64,000 nt of DNA from Petaurus breviceps papuanus. Lineage: Eukaryota > Chordata > Mammalia > Diprotodontia > Petauridae. Under the pieces are notes generated by a model, which saw only the letters and a program-made list of their open reading frames with translations, did not search any database and had not been told where the DNA came from. The stretch is taken from the NCBI GenBank assembly GCA_028583685.1, contig JAMXIF010001195.1, positions 15,657,684-15,721,683 on the forward strand, written 5' to 3'. Positions 55,015 to 64,000 of the stretch are shown here, piece after piece. How positions within the stretch are numbered: the stretch's first letter is position 1; each line of letters starts with the position of its first letter. The position numbers and the translations under genes were made by a program.

Positions 55015-55201
55015 ACCAACACAAAAAGAGCTGCTGTAAATATTTGTGTGCAAACTGGTCCTCCTCCCATTTGTATGATCTCTTTAGGATACTTCCCTAG
55101 AAGTGGTATTGCTGAGTCAAAGGGTATGCACTTTTTTAATGGCCCTTTGGGCATAGTTCCAAATTGCTCTCCAGAAGGGTTGGATCAATTCACAACTCCA
55201 C

Positions 55202-55705
55202 TAAAGGGATTTTCATAAAGCACTGGTCCAACTAGGTCACTCCTTTACTCAATAAACTCCAATGGCTCCCTCTTACTCCGAGATCAAAATCTTCTGTTTG
55301 ACATCCAAAGCCCTTCATATCAATTCAGTGATACTGGCTTCACTGTGGTTCCACTAACAAAATATTTCACCTCTCAACTCCAGGAATTTTTCTCTGGCTG
55401 TCCCCCATGCCTGGAACAGTCTCCTTCTTCCTCTCTGCCTTCTGGCTTCCCTGGCTTCCTTCAAGTCTCAGTTATACTCCTTACCTTCCCCCGGAAGTCT
55501 TTCCCAATCCTTAATTCTAGTGCTTTCCTGTGTTATTTTCTATTTATCCTGGACATAGCTAATTTTTATATAGTTGTTTATATGTTGTCTTTTCCACTAG
55601 ATTGTGAGCCCTTTGAGGGCCAGGAGTATTTTTTGCCTCTTTTGTATCCCCAGCATTTAGCACAGTGCTAAGGTAAGAACTTAATGAACACTAATTGACT
55701 TACTG
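55202..55705 (+). repeat. L2 LINE, 3' end (continuation)
   Basis: CTTTACTCAATAAACTCCAA, GGCTGTCCCCCATGCCTGGA, TTGGCTTCC-like GGCTTCCCTGGCTTCCTTCA, CTAGATTGTGAGCCCTTTGA and AGCATTTAGCACAGTGCTAA reach the L2 tail. Confidence 0.96.
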
Positions 55706-55732
55706 ATCTGTGTAATATCAAACAATGCCTTT

Positions 55733-55915
55733 TACTGCAAGAGCTAGAGCTAGAAGAGAATTTAGAGATTATCTATCCCCAACCCACTCAAAACAGACTC
55801 CCAGAAGTTGTGACTTGTGGAAAGTCACAAAAGGAGCAAGCAACAGAATTGAGATTCAAACCCAGGACTTCTGAGTTCAGCTGCAATTTCCTTTTTGCTA
55901 CACCATGCTGCTTCT
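55733..55915 (-). repeat. MIR3/THER-like SINE, antisense
   Basis: AGAGCTAGAGCTAGAAGAGA, TTTAGAGATTATCTATCCCC, CAAACCCAGGACTTCTGAGT and GCTACACCATGCTGCTTCTG. Confidence 0.85.
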
Positions 55916-57034
55916 GGCAGCTGAATACTTTTAAAAATGTTACTAAAAAAGCAAAGAACAATTTAAGACTAAATTACAATCTCTAAAAAAAAAGTGACAA
56001 TGATGCACGAAAAAAAATTAGTAAATGAATTCCAAATATGCAGAAAATGATCCATCAAGTGAAGTATTATTAACTTTCAGTGGGGTTAGCAAGATGATTT
56101 CACTCATATGGCTATGGTTGCTTCAGTAATTTGGCATATTTGTAGTTCCCCCCCTCCCAGATGTTGCAAAAATAATTATTCAGTCATTTTATACATTACA
56201 TAAGTGAATAAAAATTGCTGGAAATATCTGAACCACAGTAATGGAGAAAAGGGGCAAGAATTACCCTTGTGCTTCCAGCAAGGTTCCAACTGAGCCGGAA
56301 AGAGAAAGTATTCATAGGCTGCAGCTGAAGTTTTGACTCACAGAGCCAAGTGCTGTGTCATCTCACAGACGACCTCATAGTAAAAACATCTCTTTTTTTA
56401 GGTCATAAGGTTAGAAAAGTTCACACTGACAAATGCAGCTGCTTAGCTTGCTGTTTGGATGGATGGAAGCTCTCTTTTTCTGCCTTCTGGGATACCTGTT
56501 TAGTGTCTCCTGATGCTCAACCCCATTTCTGTGGCAAGAATCAAGAACCAACCAAGCCCTATCAAAGGCTCTCCTTCCAGCTTCAAAACAGTGAACAGTT
56601 CTCTAATAAGTTCCATAGATGGAGTGACTTTTAACCACTCCCTCTCCCCACACTCTCAAAGGAGCAAGCTTTGATTTGAAGCACATTTTTATCTTTAAGC
56701 ACGTATATACTATTACTAGGATCTGTGGACCAAAGAGAACATTTCCAAGCACACTGCGGTGATAAAGCACCTCAGGCACAAGGGGAGGATAACCATGGCT
56801 AATCACAAAGAAAGTGTTCCTTATGAATAGTGACAACACCAAAGCTGTATCATCTTTATGTGAGGGGGAACATGTGTCCTCTTCTTTAGATGCCTGAGTG
56901 CCTGCCATTCTACAACCAGTTACATGGCATATGGTTAGGGCATTGCCTCATGTTAAAGGTTCCGTGAAACTTAGGAAAATCACCATGCTGATGACTACTA
57001 GTCTCTACCAGCTTATCATGCAATGGTTGAGTAG
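55916..57034. other. No recognised feature
   Basis: About 1.1 kb without a named repeat. Open frames of 94 and 101 codons here show no domain. Confidence 0.35.
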
Positions 57035-57165
57035 AACAGCATAATACAGCAGAAGAGGCATCCACTGGCCTGGGTTCAAATTCTGCTTGTGATGCTTAAG
57101 AAAGTGAGGGAATTGAGCTACATGGTAACTCAGGTCCTTTCAGCCATAAATCTATAGCTCTAGAC
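57035..57165 (+). repeat. MIR-type SINE, partial
   Basis: GGCCTGGGTTCAAATTCTGC and CAGGTCCTTTCAGCCATAAA with ATCTATAGCTCTAGAC fit a shortened MIR. Confidence 0.65.
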
Positions 57166-58258
57166 TTTTAAAAATATTTTCCAATTAAAAATAATCTATA
57201 TTCTCTTTCTCCTCTGTCTGTCCTCCCCACCCCACCCCCACCACTGAAGGGGGTGGGGCACAAACTTGTAACAAATATACATAGTCAAGGAAAACAAATT
57301 CCTGGTTTGTCCATGTCCGAGAAATCTTTATCTTGAGCATAAGGTGAGTGGGTGAGGAAGTAGGTATCATGTTTCATCATGAGTCCTCAGCATTGTGGTT
57401 GATCATGGCATTGATTAGAGCTCTTTAGTCTTTCAAAGTCATTTGATTTTATAGTTATTATTGTGTAAATCATCCTGGTTCTGCTCATTTTACCCTCCTG
57501 CATCAGTTCATACAAGTCTTCCCTGATTTCTTTGAAACCACCCTCTTCATCATTTCTTTTAGTACAATGGTACTCTTCTACATTCACATACCCTAATTTG
57601 TCCAGCTGTTCTCTAATTAACAGATACCATCTCGATTTCTAGCTCTTTGCCACCATAAAAAGAGATTCAAAAACTATTTTTGTGCATGTAAATCCTATTT
57701 ATCTGTCTTTGATCTCTTTGAAGTATAAACTTAATAATAGGTTTTTTTTTTTCTGAGTCTAAGGGTATGAATAGTTTGATAATTATTTGGGAGGGGCATA
57801 AATTCAAATTGCTTTTCAGAATGGCTGAACCAGTTCACAGCCTTACCAACAGTGCATTAATGAACTTATTTTTTTTCCTACAACCCATTCAGCATTAGTA
57901 ATTTTCCTTTTGTAGTCAATTTTGTCAATCTAATAAATTTGAGGTAGAATTTCAGAGCTGTTTTAATTTGCATATTTCTAATGAGTAGTTACTTGGAACA
58001 TATTTCATATGATTATTGATAACCTGAATTTCATGCTCTGAAAATTATATTTGTGTCTTTTGAACATTTATCAATTGAGGAATCACTCATATTCTTATAA
58101 ATTTGAATCTCTTCTTTATATATCTTGAAAATTAAATTTTTATCAGAGAAACTTTCTGTAAAGTATTTTTTCTCCAGTTACCTCCTTCCCTTCTAATTTG
58201 ACTACATTGGTTTTGTTTGTACAAATACATTTCAATGTCTATGTAATCAAGTTTTTAT
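57166..58258 (-). mobile_element. L1 LINE 3' part, antisense
   Basis: TTTAGTACAATGGTACTCTT, TTCTACATTCACATACCC, GCTTTTCAGAATGGCTGAAC, CAGTTCACAGCCTTACCAAC and ATTTGCATATTTCTAATGAG are the reverse of the end of L1 ORF2 and its 3' region. It resumes at about 58640. Confidence 0.85.
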
Positions 58259-58640
58259 CAAGAGTCAACGAACATTATATATATTAAGACCTGTGTCTTA
58301 CTATGTGCCAAGTATTATGCTAAGTTTTGAAGATGTGAAAATGAAAAAAAAGAAAGAAAGAAATCTAGTCCCTAGAAATCGAATCCCAAGAAGACAACAT
58401 AAAAAGAGAAGCTGAAGTGCAGTGCAGCAAGGGCTGTGGAGGAACCTACTGTGGGGGGCATGGTGGAGAAGTCAGAGAGACCCCAAACCAGTGCAGTCAG
58501 GTCAGAAATAAGAACTTCTGAGTTCAGCTCGCTCTGTAAGTGAAGGTTTGGAAGTTCATGGTTATACCCTTAAATCAGAGGGACAGAAGGTAGTGAGTGA
58601 TAAGTAGGAAAACCAGGTTTATGAGGTTTTATGAGATTTT
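58259..58640 (-). other. Insert in L1: L2-tail-like start, remainder unrecognised
   Basis: 58265-58350 (TTACTATGTGCCAAGTATTA, TGCTAAGTTTTGAAGATGTG) resembles a reversed L2 tail. 58385-58630 (CAGCAAGGGCTGTGGAGGAA and following) is not recognised. L1 lies on both sides. Confidence 0.45.
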
Positions 58641-60110
58641 GGCTTTTTTTTTATTATGAGGTTTTCCCAATAATGAGCTTCCTGGGACAAAGTATTGCTT
58701 CCTGGTATAGTTTCAGATTTGGTCCTGTTAGGCTCATTTCTTTCCCACTTTTTTGACGTTTTCCTTGAGATTCTTGGCCTTTCACTGTTTCAGATAAATT
58801 TTATTTTTTTCCTAGTTTTGTAAAGTAATTCTTAGGTAATTTGATTGGTAAGTCATTAAATAAATAAATTCACTTAGGCAGCATTTTCATTTTTATTATT
58901 TTGGATTAAGCAATCTATGAGCTATTAATATTTCTCTTTTTAGATCTCTATTTGCAAGAAGAATCTTTTGTAGCTGAGTTCATATAGTTCTTATGTATGG
59001 TTTGTCAGGTAGATGCTCAATTATTTTGTACATCCTGTAGATTTTTTTTTTTTGCCTTTTGGAGGGCAATTGGGGTTAAGTAACTTGCCCAAGGTTACGT
59101 GGTCAGTTTGTTTGTTTTGTGTGGGTGTTAAGTGTCTGAGGCTGGAATGGAACTTGGGTGCTCCTGACTCTGGGGTCGGTGCTTTACTCACTGCGCCACC
59201 TAGCCACCCCCTCCTGTAGATTTTTTTAGGTGCAATTTTTCCTTTTACCTCTTTCTGCTGGTTTTTGTTGGTAATGTACAAAAATGTTTATGACTCATGT
59301 GGCCTTACTTTGTATCCTACACCTTTGCTAAAGTTATTGCTTTAATTAATTTTTTTAGTTAATTTTAGGGTTCTTTAAATAATGCATCATATCATCTGCA
59401 AAAATTGATATTTTTGTTACCTCTATGTCTATATCTCTCAGTTTTTTTTTCTTGTATTATCCCTATAGTTACTATTTCTAGCACTATATCCAATGATGGT
59501 AATAGACATCCTAGCTTTTCTCCTGGTCTTATTGGAAAGTCTCTAGTATATTACATGTATTACTAGTTCTTGATTTAGATACATACTACTTATTATATTA
59601 CTTGAAGATTCATTTATTCTTATTTTCTAGTGTTTTTAATATCTTCTGTAATATTAAAATGAATTATTCTTTAAATGTTTGATAGAAATTATATAATCCA
59701 TCTTATCCTGTTTTTTTTTCTATGAAAGTTAATTTATTGATTGTTCATTTCTTTTTCCGACTGGGTCATTTACATCCTCTATTTCTTGATTTCTTAATCT
59801 GGGCACTTCTGTATTTATTGATATAATAATGATTTCTGTAGTTCTTATTAACATGGTCAATTACATTTGTCATTTTCCTAATATTGAAACAACTCTGCAT
59901 TTCTGGTATAAATCCAACTTGATTATAGTGTATGCCCATTATAATATGTTACTATGATCTCTTTGCTTGCTATGATCTCTTTGCTGATGTTTTATTTAAT
60001 TTCTTGTGCCAAACCAAATTAGAGATTTTGGTCTATACTTTTATTTCCCTATTTTGATTCTTCCCCCTGTTGAAAGAGCATAGTAGCATTTCAACTGAAA
60101 ATATTATAGT
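58641..60110 (-). mobile_element. L1 LINE ORF2 part, antisense (continuation)
   Basis: TAATTTGATTGGTAAGTCAT, TTTATTATTTTGGATTAAGC, TTGTTGGTAATGTACAAAAA, CATCATATCATCTGCAAAAA, GACATCCTAGCTTTTCTCCT and TTCTGGTATAAATCCAACTT are the reverse of L1 ORF2 around and past the catalytic region. It is decayed and carries a SINE. Confidence 0.88.
59033..59227 (-). mobile_element. tRNA-derived SINE, antisense, inserted in L1
   Basis: The body 59049-59211 reads GCAATTGGGGTTAAGTAACT, TGTGGGTGTTAAGTGTCTGA, GAACTTGGGTGCTCCTGACT and ACTGCGCCACCTAGCCACCC. A perfect 16-bp duplication TCCTGTAGATTTTTTT flanks it. Confidence 0.97.
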
Positions 60111-60114
60111 AACC

Positions 60115-60428
60115 CCATGTGAGGCAGAAGCTGGAGGTGGTAAAGATTAGAGCTGTGCATCATAGCCTAAGCCCAAGGAATTCATCACATTGACCCATCA
60201 AGTAGAAATACAGTGCCCCGTGAAGGAAAACTCAACAGCCAAGCAACCTGCCTGACCCAAGTCAAAGAGCAGGAATACTGTGGAAAAGTTATCTGCAAGG
60301 CTCATTATGGCAACCAACCCAGAAGTTTGGGAACCAAGAGACCGTGTGTACTCAGTGCCCTCCCCACCCCCACAAATGCTGTACACTATGCATATGTCTA
60401 CATGGTATTGCAGGCTTCTCTGTAAGCA
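60115..60428. other. Unrecognised, possibly LTR-derived
   Basis: GTGAGGCAGAAGCTGGAGG at the start and the general base composition suggest LTR-like sequence, but no border, polyadenylation signal or paired copy is secure. Confidence 0.25.
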
Positions 60429-60434
60429 TTATCA

Positions 60435-60630
60435 CATGAAATGAGCAATGGAAGGAGTCAGGAGGCCTGGCTTCCAGCACCCAGCTCTGCCACTTTCTGT
60501 GATCTTTGGAAAGTCGCTCAATCTCCTGTGCCTCACTTTCCTCCTCTGTGCAATAGGGATGGTCCTTGCCCCTCCCTCCCTCACAAGCAGGTTGTGAAAA
60601 ATAAATAGGGTCACATGTCAAAAACTGGAG
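60435..60630 (+). repeat. MIR-type SINE
   Basis: GGAGTCAGGAGGCCTGGCTT, CAGCTCTGCCACTTTCTGTG, GTGCCTCACTTTCCTCCTCT and AAGCAGGTTGTGAAAAATAA. Confidence 0.88.
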
Positions 60631-60632
60631 TG

Positions 60633-60772
60633 GGGGCAGCTACACGATCTAGTGGATAACACACCAGCCCTGGAGTTAAGAGGACCTGAGTTCAAATGTG
60701 ACCTCAGTTGCTTGCTAGCTCTGTGACTCTGGGCAACTCACTTAACCCTGATTACCTACCTCAGAAAAAAAA
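60633..60772 (+). mobile_element. tRNA-derived SINE
   Basis: GGGGGCAGCTACACGATCTA, CACCAGCCCTGGAGTTAAGA, GAGTTCAAATGTGACCTCAG, CTCTGTGACTCTGGGCAACT and TTAACCCTGATTACCTACCT, then an A-run. More diverged than the other copies. Confidence 0.85.
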
Positions 60773-60774
60773 TG

Positions 60775-61106
60775 CAACCCCAGCCCAATCTAACAGTAGT
60801 CATCCCTGGTAGTCTAGCAATTTGCCTGATTTAGCCTAGCATTGACCAAGCCCAGTGAGTAGCCAACTCAGAAGCTAAGTGCTCTGCTTCACCAAGCAGT
60901 GAGTTGACCCATTCATCCTAAGATCTGTGAAGAACCAGCCCAGCTTAGCAGAAGAGCTACTCATATCTATCAACATAAGTTTCCATTCTGCTGTGACCTT
61001 CATGAGGACTCTGGGCAAAAAGAGGGTAATAAAAATCTTTTGTTGTGAGGTGCCTTGTAAAGTCACACTCTCCTTACAACTTTTTTTGCGCCCACTCCTC
61101 TTCCCA

Positions 61107-61147
<41 letters not shown>

Positions 61148-61420
61148 GGGGGAAATTGTACCTGAATTTTTCTGGGTAAGGGAATGCATTGTAACTATTT
61201 TTCTTGTTATGCCTTTTGAGTAAATGCCTTTTTTTTTCTCTAAAAAGCTAATTGAGTCTACTGGCTGGTTGTTAAGGAGAATCACATCAATGGGGACTAG
61301 TTGAGTTAGAGTATTAGAACAGTCACTCACAGGGTTATTTCTAAATCCCAAGATAACAGCCACCCTTCTTACCCAACTTGCCAGTGTCTGTTAGAATGTG
61401 GACCCAGGGGAGATGCTCTA
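60775..61420 (+). other. Unrecognised, possibly an old LTR
   Basis: A stretch after (TG)n at 61112-61147, with TTTTGAGTAAATGCC, then CTGGCTGGTTGTTAAGGAGA and TGTCTGTTAGAATG near the end, looks like the R-U5 part of a marsupial endogenous-retrovirus LTR. Family and borders cannot be fixed by eye. The long open frame on the reverse strand (60875-61363) crosses the CA repeat and is not a gene. Confidence 0.3.
61110..61147. repeat. (TG)n microsatellite
   Basis: About 18 perfect TG units. Confidence 0.95.
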
Positions 61421-61529
61421 AGTAATAATTTTTCCCTTCACCACCTTGCATCTTTACCATACCAAACAACACTTTTTGTGGTACACAGAACAAAACTCTG
61501 AACACAGTATGACAGAATGATTAGTAAAT

Positions 61530-61670
61530 ACATATATGTGTATATATGTACAATATATACATATATAAATATAGATATAGATATATACACATATATACCA
61601 CGCATGCACATTAATATACACATGTGTATATGTACATATACATATATACACACACACATACAGACACACC
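61530..61670. repeat. TATA/CATA simple sequence
   Basis: ATATATGTGTATATATGTAC, TATAGATATAGATATATACA and a CACACACATACAGACACACC end. Confidence 0.88.
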
Positions 61671-61671
61671 C

Positions 61672-61725
61672 CGAGCATTTAACATAGTGTTTGGCACATA
61701 GTAGACACTTAATATTTCTTGATTA
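61672..61725 (+). repeat. L2 3' tail
   Basis: AGTGTTTGGCACATAGTAGA, then CACTTAATATTTCTTGATTA. Confidence 0.75.
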
Positions 61726-62213
61726 TGTACTTTAATTTTCTTCAAACACTGAGTCTCTCTTCCTAAGGGCTCCAATTCAATAAAAAATGTGTTCATAAAA
61801 ATCACCAAGATGCTTTCTGATTTTCCTACTGTTCCTCTGGTGTGGTAGGACCCGACTTATCATGTCTGCTTAGCAAAAATCTTCCCCACACATTTTGTTT
61901 CCTGTTTAGACAAAAGGGCTCAATATGGCTCTAGGTATTGAACATTACACAGTAGGAGTTGGAACATTTTGCTGGATATGTCATCCATGTCAGGGAAGTG
62001 AAAGACATATCTCACTCTTTCTTTTCAGTACTAGCATGTCACTCATCTAGGCTGTGACATGACATTGTGGATCATCAATTAAATGGAAAAGTTACTAGCA
62101 GACCCTTAAAGACATAGGGAGCTATTCTCCTGTTGGTGAACATGCAGAATTCTTGTTAATGTTAGCAGGACTTATAGGTACACATCAATTCAGGTAGGCC
62201 TCATCCACAGCAG
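61726..62213. other. No recognised feature
   Basis: No repeat or gene supported. Confidence 0.4.
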
Positions 62214-62340
62214 ATAAAGTAAGAAAGAGGGGACCTAACCAGGAGTAATGAGGGAATAGAAATCCCCCTAAAATGGGGAACCATAGAGGAAAAATATGGG
62301 AAGGCTTTGAGGGGGAAGGGCAGGAAATACTGGTTGATAG
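62214..62340 (+). repeat. 127-bp duplicated segment, copy 1
   Basis: Identical to 62714-62840 except for two A/G differences (125 of 127). It starts ATAAAGTAAGAAAGAGGGG and ends AATACTGGTTGATAG. The sequence is of no family I know. Confidence 0.97.
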
Positions 62341-62713
62341 TAGATCCACAGCAAAGATGACAGCCTAGAAATTAGTCTTTGTCACATGCAAAAAGCAGGT
62401 GATTAAGTCAAAAGAATTCCCCAAACACCAAAAATCAAGATGAGACATAGAAGAAAGCAACATGGGGCAGGGGGATGGTGGTGAATCTATTAATAAAAAT
62501 CTTTGGGAGCTAAAAAAAAATGCACACCCTGAATCCCAAGGTATTAAGTATCTGTCGCTCATTTTATGTCACGTGGTAAGATTTTTATACTAACTTTTTG
62601 CAGAAAAGTCAAAAGTCAGCTTTGAAAGTTCTGAGAGCTGTCAGATTCTCATTCTCCCTTAAGAAAATGGACTACTCATACAATTTAGTTCACACCAGAG
62701 AGGGGAAGCAGAA
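62341..62713. other. Spacer between the two duplicated copies
   Basis: 373 bp. No repeat or gene supported. It ends with AGCAGAA, close to the AGCAGA that precedes copy 1. Confidence 0.5.
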
Positions 62714-62840
62714 ATAAAGTAAGAAAGAGGGGACCTAACCAGGAGTAATGAGGGGATAGAAATCCCCCTAAAATGGGGAACCATAGAGGAAAAATGTGGG
62801 AAGGCTTTGAGGGGGAAGGGCAGGAAATACTGGTTGATAG
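62714..62840 (+). repeat. 127-bp duplicated segment, copy 2
   Basis: Starts exactly 500 bp after copy 1. Sequences beyond both ends are unrelated, so this is not a plain tandem duplication of a 500-bp unit. Confidence 0.97.
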
Positions 62841-63902
62841 AACCATCTCCTGGTGGATGAGGGAGATGCCTCACTTGACATGTTTTTAAATGACAGTGGA
62901 CAACACACCAGAGAAAGCACTGTGGACTAGTTTGTAGAAGTGCATAGCCCTTCGCTATTAGGGCAGAGGTAAGACAGGCTTGATTGCTGGGTCTCTTCCA
63001 TCCTTGATGTCTATGCCTGCACAGTCCTATGACTCATATGTCTCAAGTTTGTCATGTTGACGAGTTGACAGTTCTTCTCGGGCTAGAAATGTGTCTGGTG
63101 GTAAAGTCTTATTTTATTTTATTATTTTTAGTCTTTAAAATCTCCTTAATAAGTGATTTAGTCATTTTAAAGGACAATCTCAAAAGATTTCCCCCCTAAG
63201 TATTTTTTTGGATCATTTTGAAATGAAGGGAAATCACTGGCTCTTAGATATCTTTTTAGTGAATTAAAGTATCACTTTTTAATTCCAACCCCTCAATACA
63301 TCTGGGGCATGCCATTCAACTAGGAAAAAGTCCTTTAAGGGCTAAGTGGTAGCAATTTTGCAATTTCTGCTTCTGATTGTGGAAACTTGTGTCTCCAGGA
63401 GAGATGACTGAAAATTTGCTTCTTTGGTCCCTGTGGAGGGTGAAACAATAAAGTTATATTGGGAAGCTTAATGGCACATATTAATTAGTCTCCCTCTCCA
63501 GTGGTGCTTATTTTCCAGTGGGCTTGGAACCCTCACAGCCTGAGCAAAATAGCTTGTCAAGTTGCACTTTTACAATACACATGAAATAAAACATAGTTGA
63601 GCCATTGCCCACCATATCCAGTAGCTTTTGTTGTAATGGAAGCTTATAACCAGCATGGGTAAATTAATTCAAAACAATGGAGAGGCAGCAAGAGTGCAAC
63701 GAGCCCTTTACCAGAACATCGGTTTGAGCAACCACCTAGAGATGGCAAAGGCTGCAAAGAATAGACACTCATAGACCTATAGAGCAGAAGTAGCCAGTTC
63801 AGAATCATTCATTCCAACAACAGACTAATTGAATAGTAGTCAAATATAGCAAGGAAGAATCCTTGAGAGGAAATTACTCTATTTCCCTTGAGAACAAAGA
63901 AC
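62841..63902. other. No recognised feature
   Basis: About 1 kb without a repeat I can name. The part at about 63470-63780 has balanced composition and no simple repeats, so it is a candidate for unique, possibly conserved, sequence. Confidence 0.35.
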
Positions 63903-63957
63903 TCCTCTCTCTGTCTCTCTCTCTCTGTCTCTCTCTCTCTGTCTCTCTCTCTCTGTC

Positions 63958-63988
<31 letters not shown>

Positions 63989-64000
63989 GTCTCTCTCTGT
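63903..64000. repeat. (TCTCTCTG)-type CT-rich array at window edge
   Basis: CTCTCTCTGT and CTCTCTCTCTGT units with a regular 16-bp spacing of G up to about 63970, then shorter spacing. It runs on past the window. Confidence 0.93.

Larger units (their letters stand above)
54035..55214 (-). mobile_element. L1 LINE 3' part, antisense, inserted in L2
   Basis: From 54048: TTTAAAAAATTATTTTATTA, GTTTACAACATTCAG, GCACAATACTATTCCATTAC, CACCAATTGATGGACAATCT, AAAGAGCTGCTGTAAATATT and GGCATAGTTCCAAATTGCTC, the reverse of the L1 ORF2 end and 3' region. A perfect target-site duplication TAAAGGGATTTTC lies at 54035-54047 and 55202-55214. Confidence 0.95.

Noticed and set aside
60875-61363. 162-codon open frame on the minus strand
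   Set aside because: It runs through a (CA)n tract giving a long HTHTHT stretch, has no recognisable domain, and overlaps possible LTR-like sequence.
63903-64000. CRISPR-like array
   Set aside because: Units are pure CT-rich simple repeat without unique spacers, and the sequence is vertebrate.

Overview
Kind of organism: this is AT-rich vertebrate nuclear DNA, almost certainly from a marsupial. Four things point there. (1) About a dozen copies of the short tRNA-derived marsupial SINE (head GGCAGCTAGGTGG, body GAGTTCAAATCTGGCCTCAGA, end AACCCCAATTGCC). (2) A second SINE class with the same kind of head but a BovB/RTE-type tail (GAGTCGGACACGACTGA-like). (3) Very well preserved L2 and MIR copies. 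(4) The marsupial type of L1 3' end. I cannot name the species.

Content: I find no convincing protein-coding exon, tRNA, rRNA, snRNA, CpG island or CRISPR array. Open frames are short and are explained by transposon remnants, simple repeats or chance; the longest, 162 codons, runs through a (CA)n tract. The window is best read as intergenic or intronic DNA made mostly of transposable elements in nested layers, with microsatellites and two assembly gaps (4668-4677 and 39480-39579).

Layout: 1-8.5 kb holds L2 broken by an L1 3' end and a SINE, an RTE-like LINE tail, CR1/L3 pieces and a hAT element holding a SINE. 8.5-20 kb is mostly unrecognised sequence with MIR, L2, CR1/L3 and two hAT elements. 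20-31.7 kb has L2 broken by an RTE-type SINE, then L2 broken by a BovB-tailed SINE, a striking 69-bp-arm hairpin (27448-27602) and a long antisense L2. 31-40 kb has hAT MITEs, MIR, L2, a diverged tandem duplication and simple repeats. 40-47 kb has antisense L2 carrying a GC minisatellite and SINEs, a fossil gag-like stretch of Ty3/gypsy type (about 41750-42040), and a MIR split by an L1/HAL1 3' end. 47.4-52 kb has an ORF1-only, HAL1-like LINE followed by an internally deleted L1. 53.5-55.7 kb is a clean three-level nest (L2, then L1, then two SINEs, each insertion flanked by duplicated target sequence). 57-60 kb is an antisense L1 with a SINE. 60-64 kb has possible LTR-like sequence, a near-identical 127-bp duplication at exactly 500 bp spacing, and a CT-rich satellite at the edge.

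No genes act together here. The useful information is the relative dating given by the nests: L2, MIR and CR1/L3 are the oldest layer, hAT and L1/HAL1 are intermediate, and the tRNA SINEs are the youngest.
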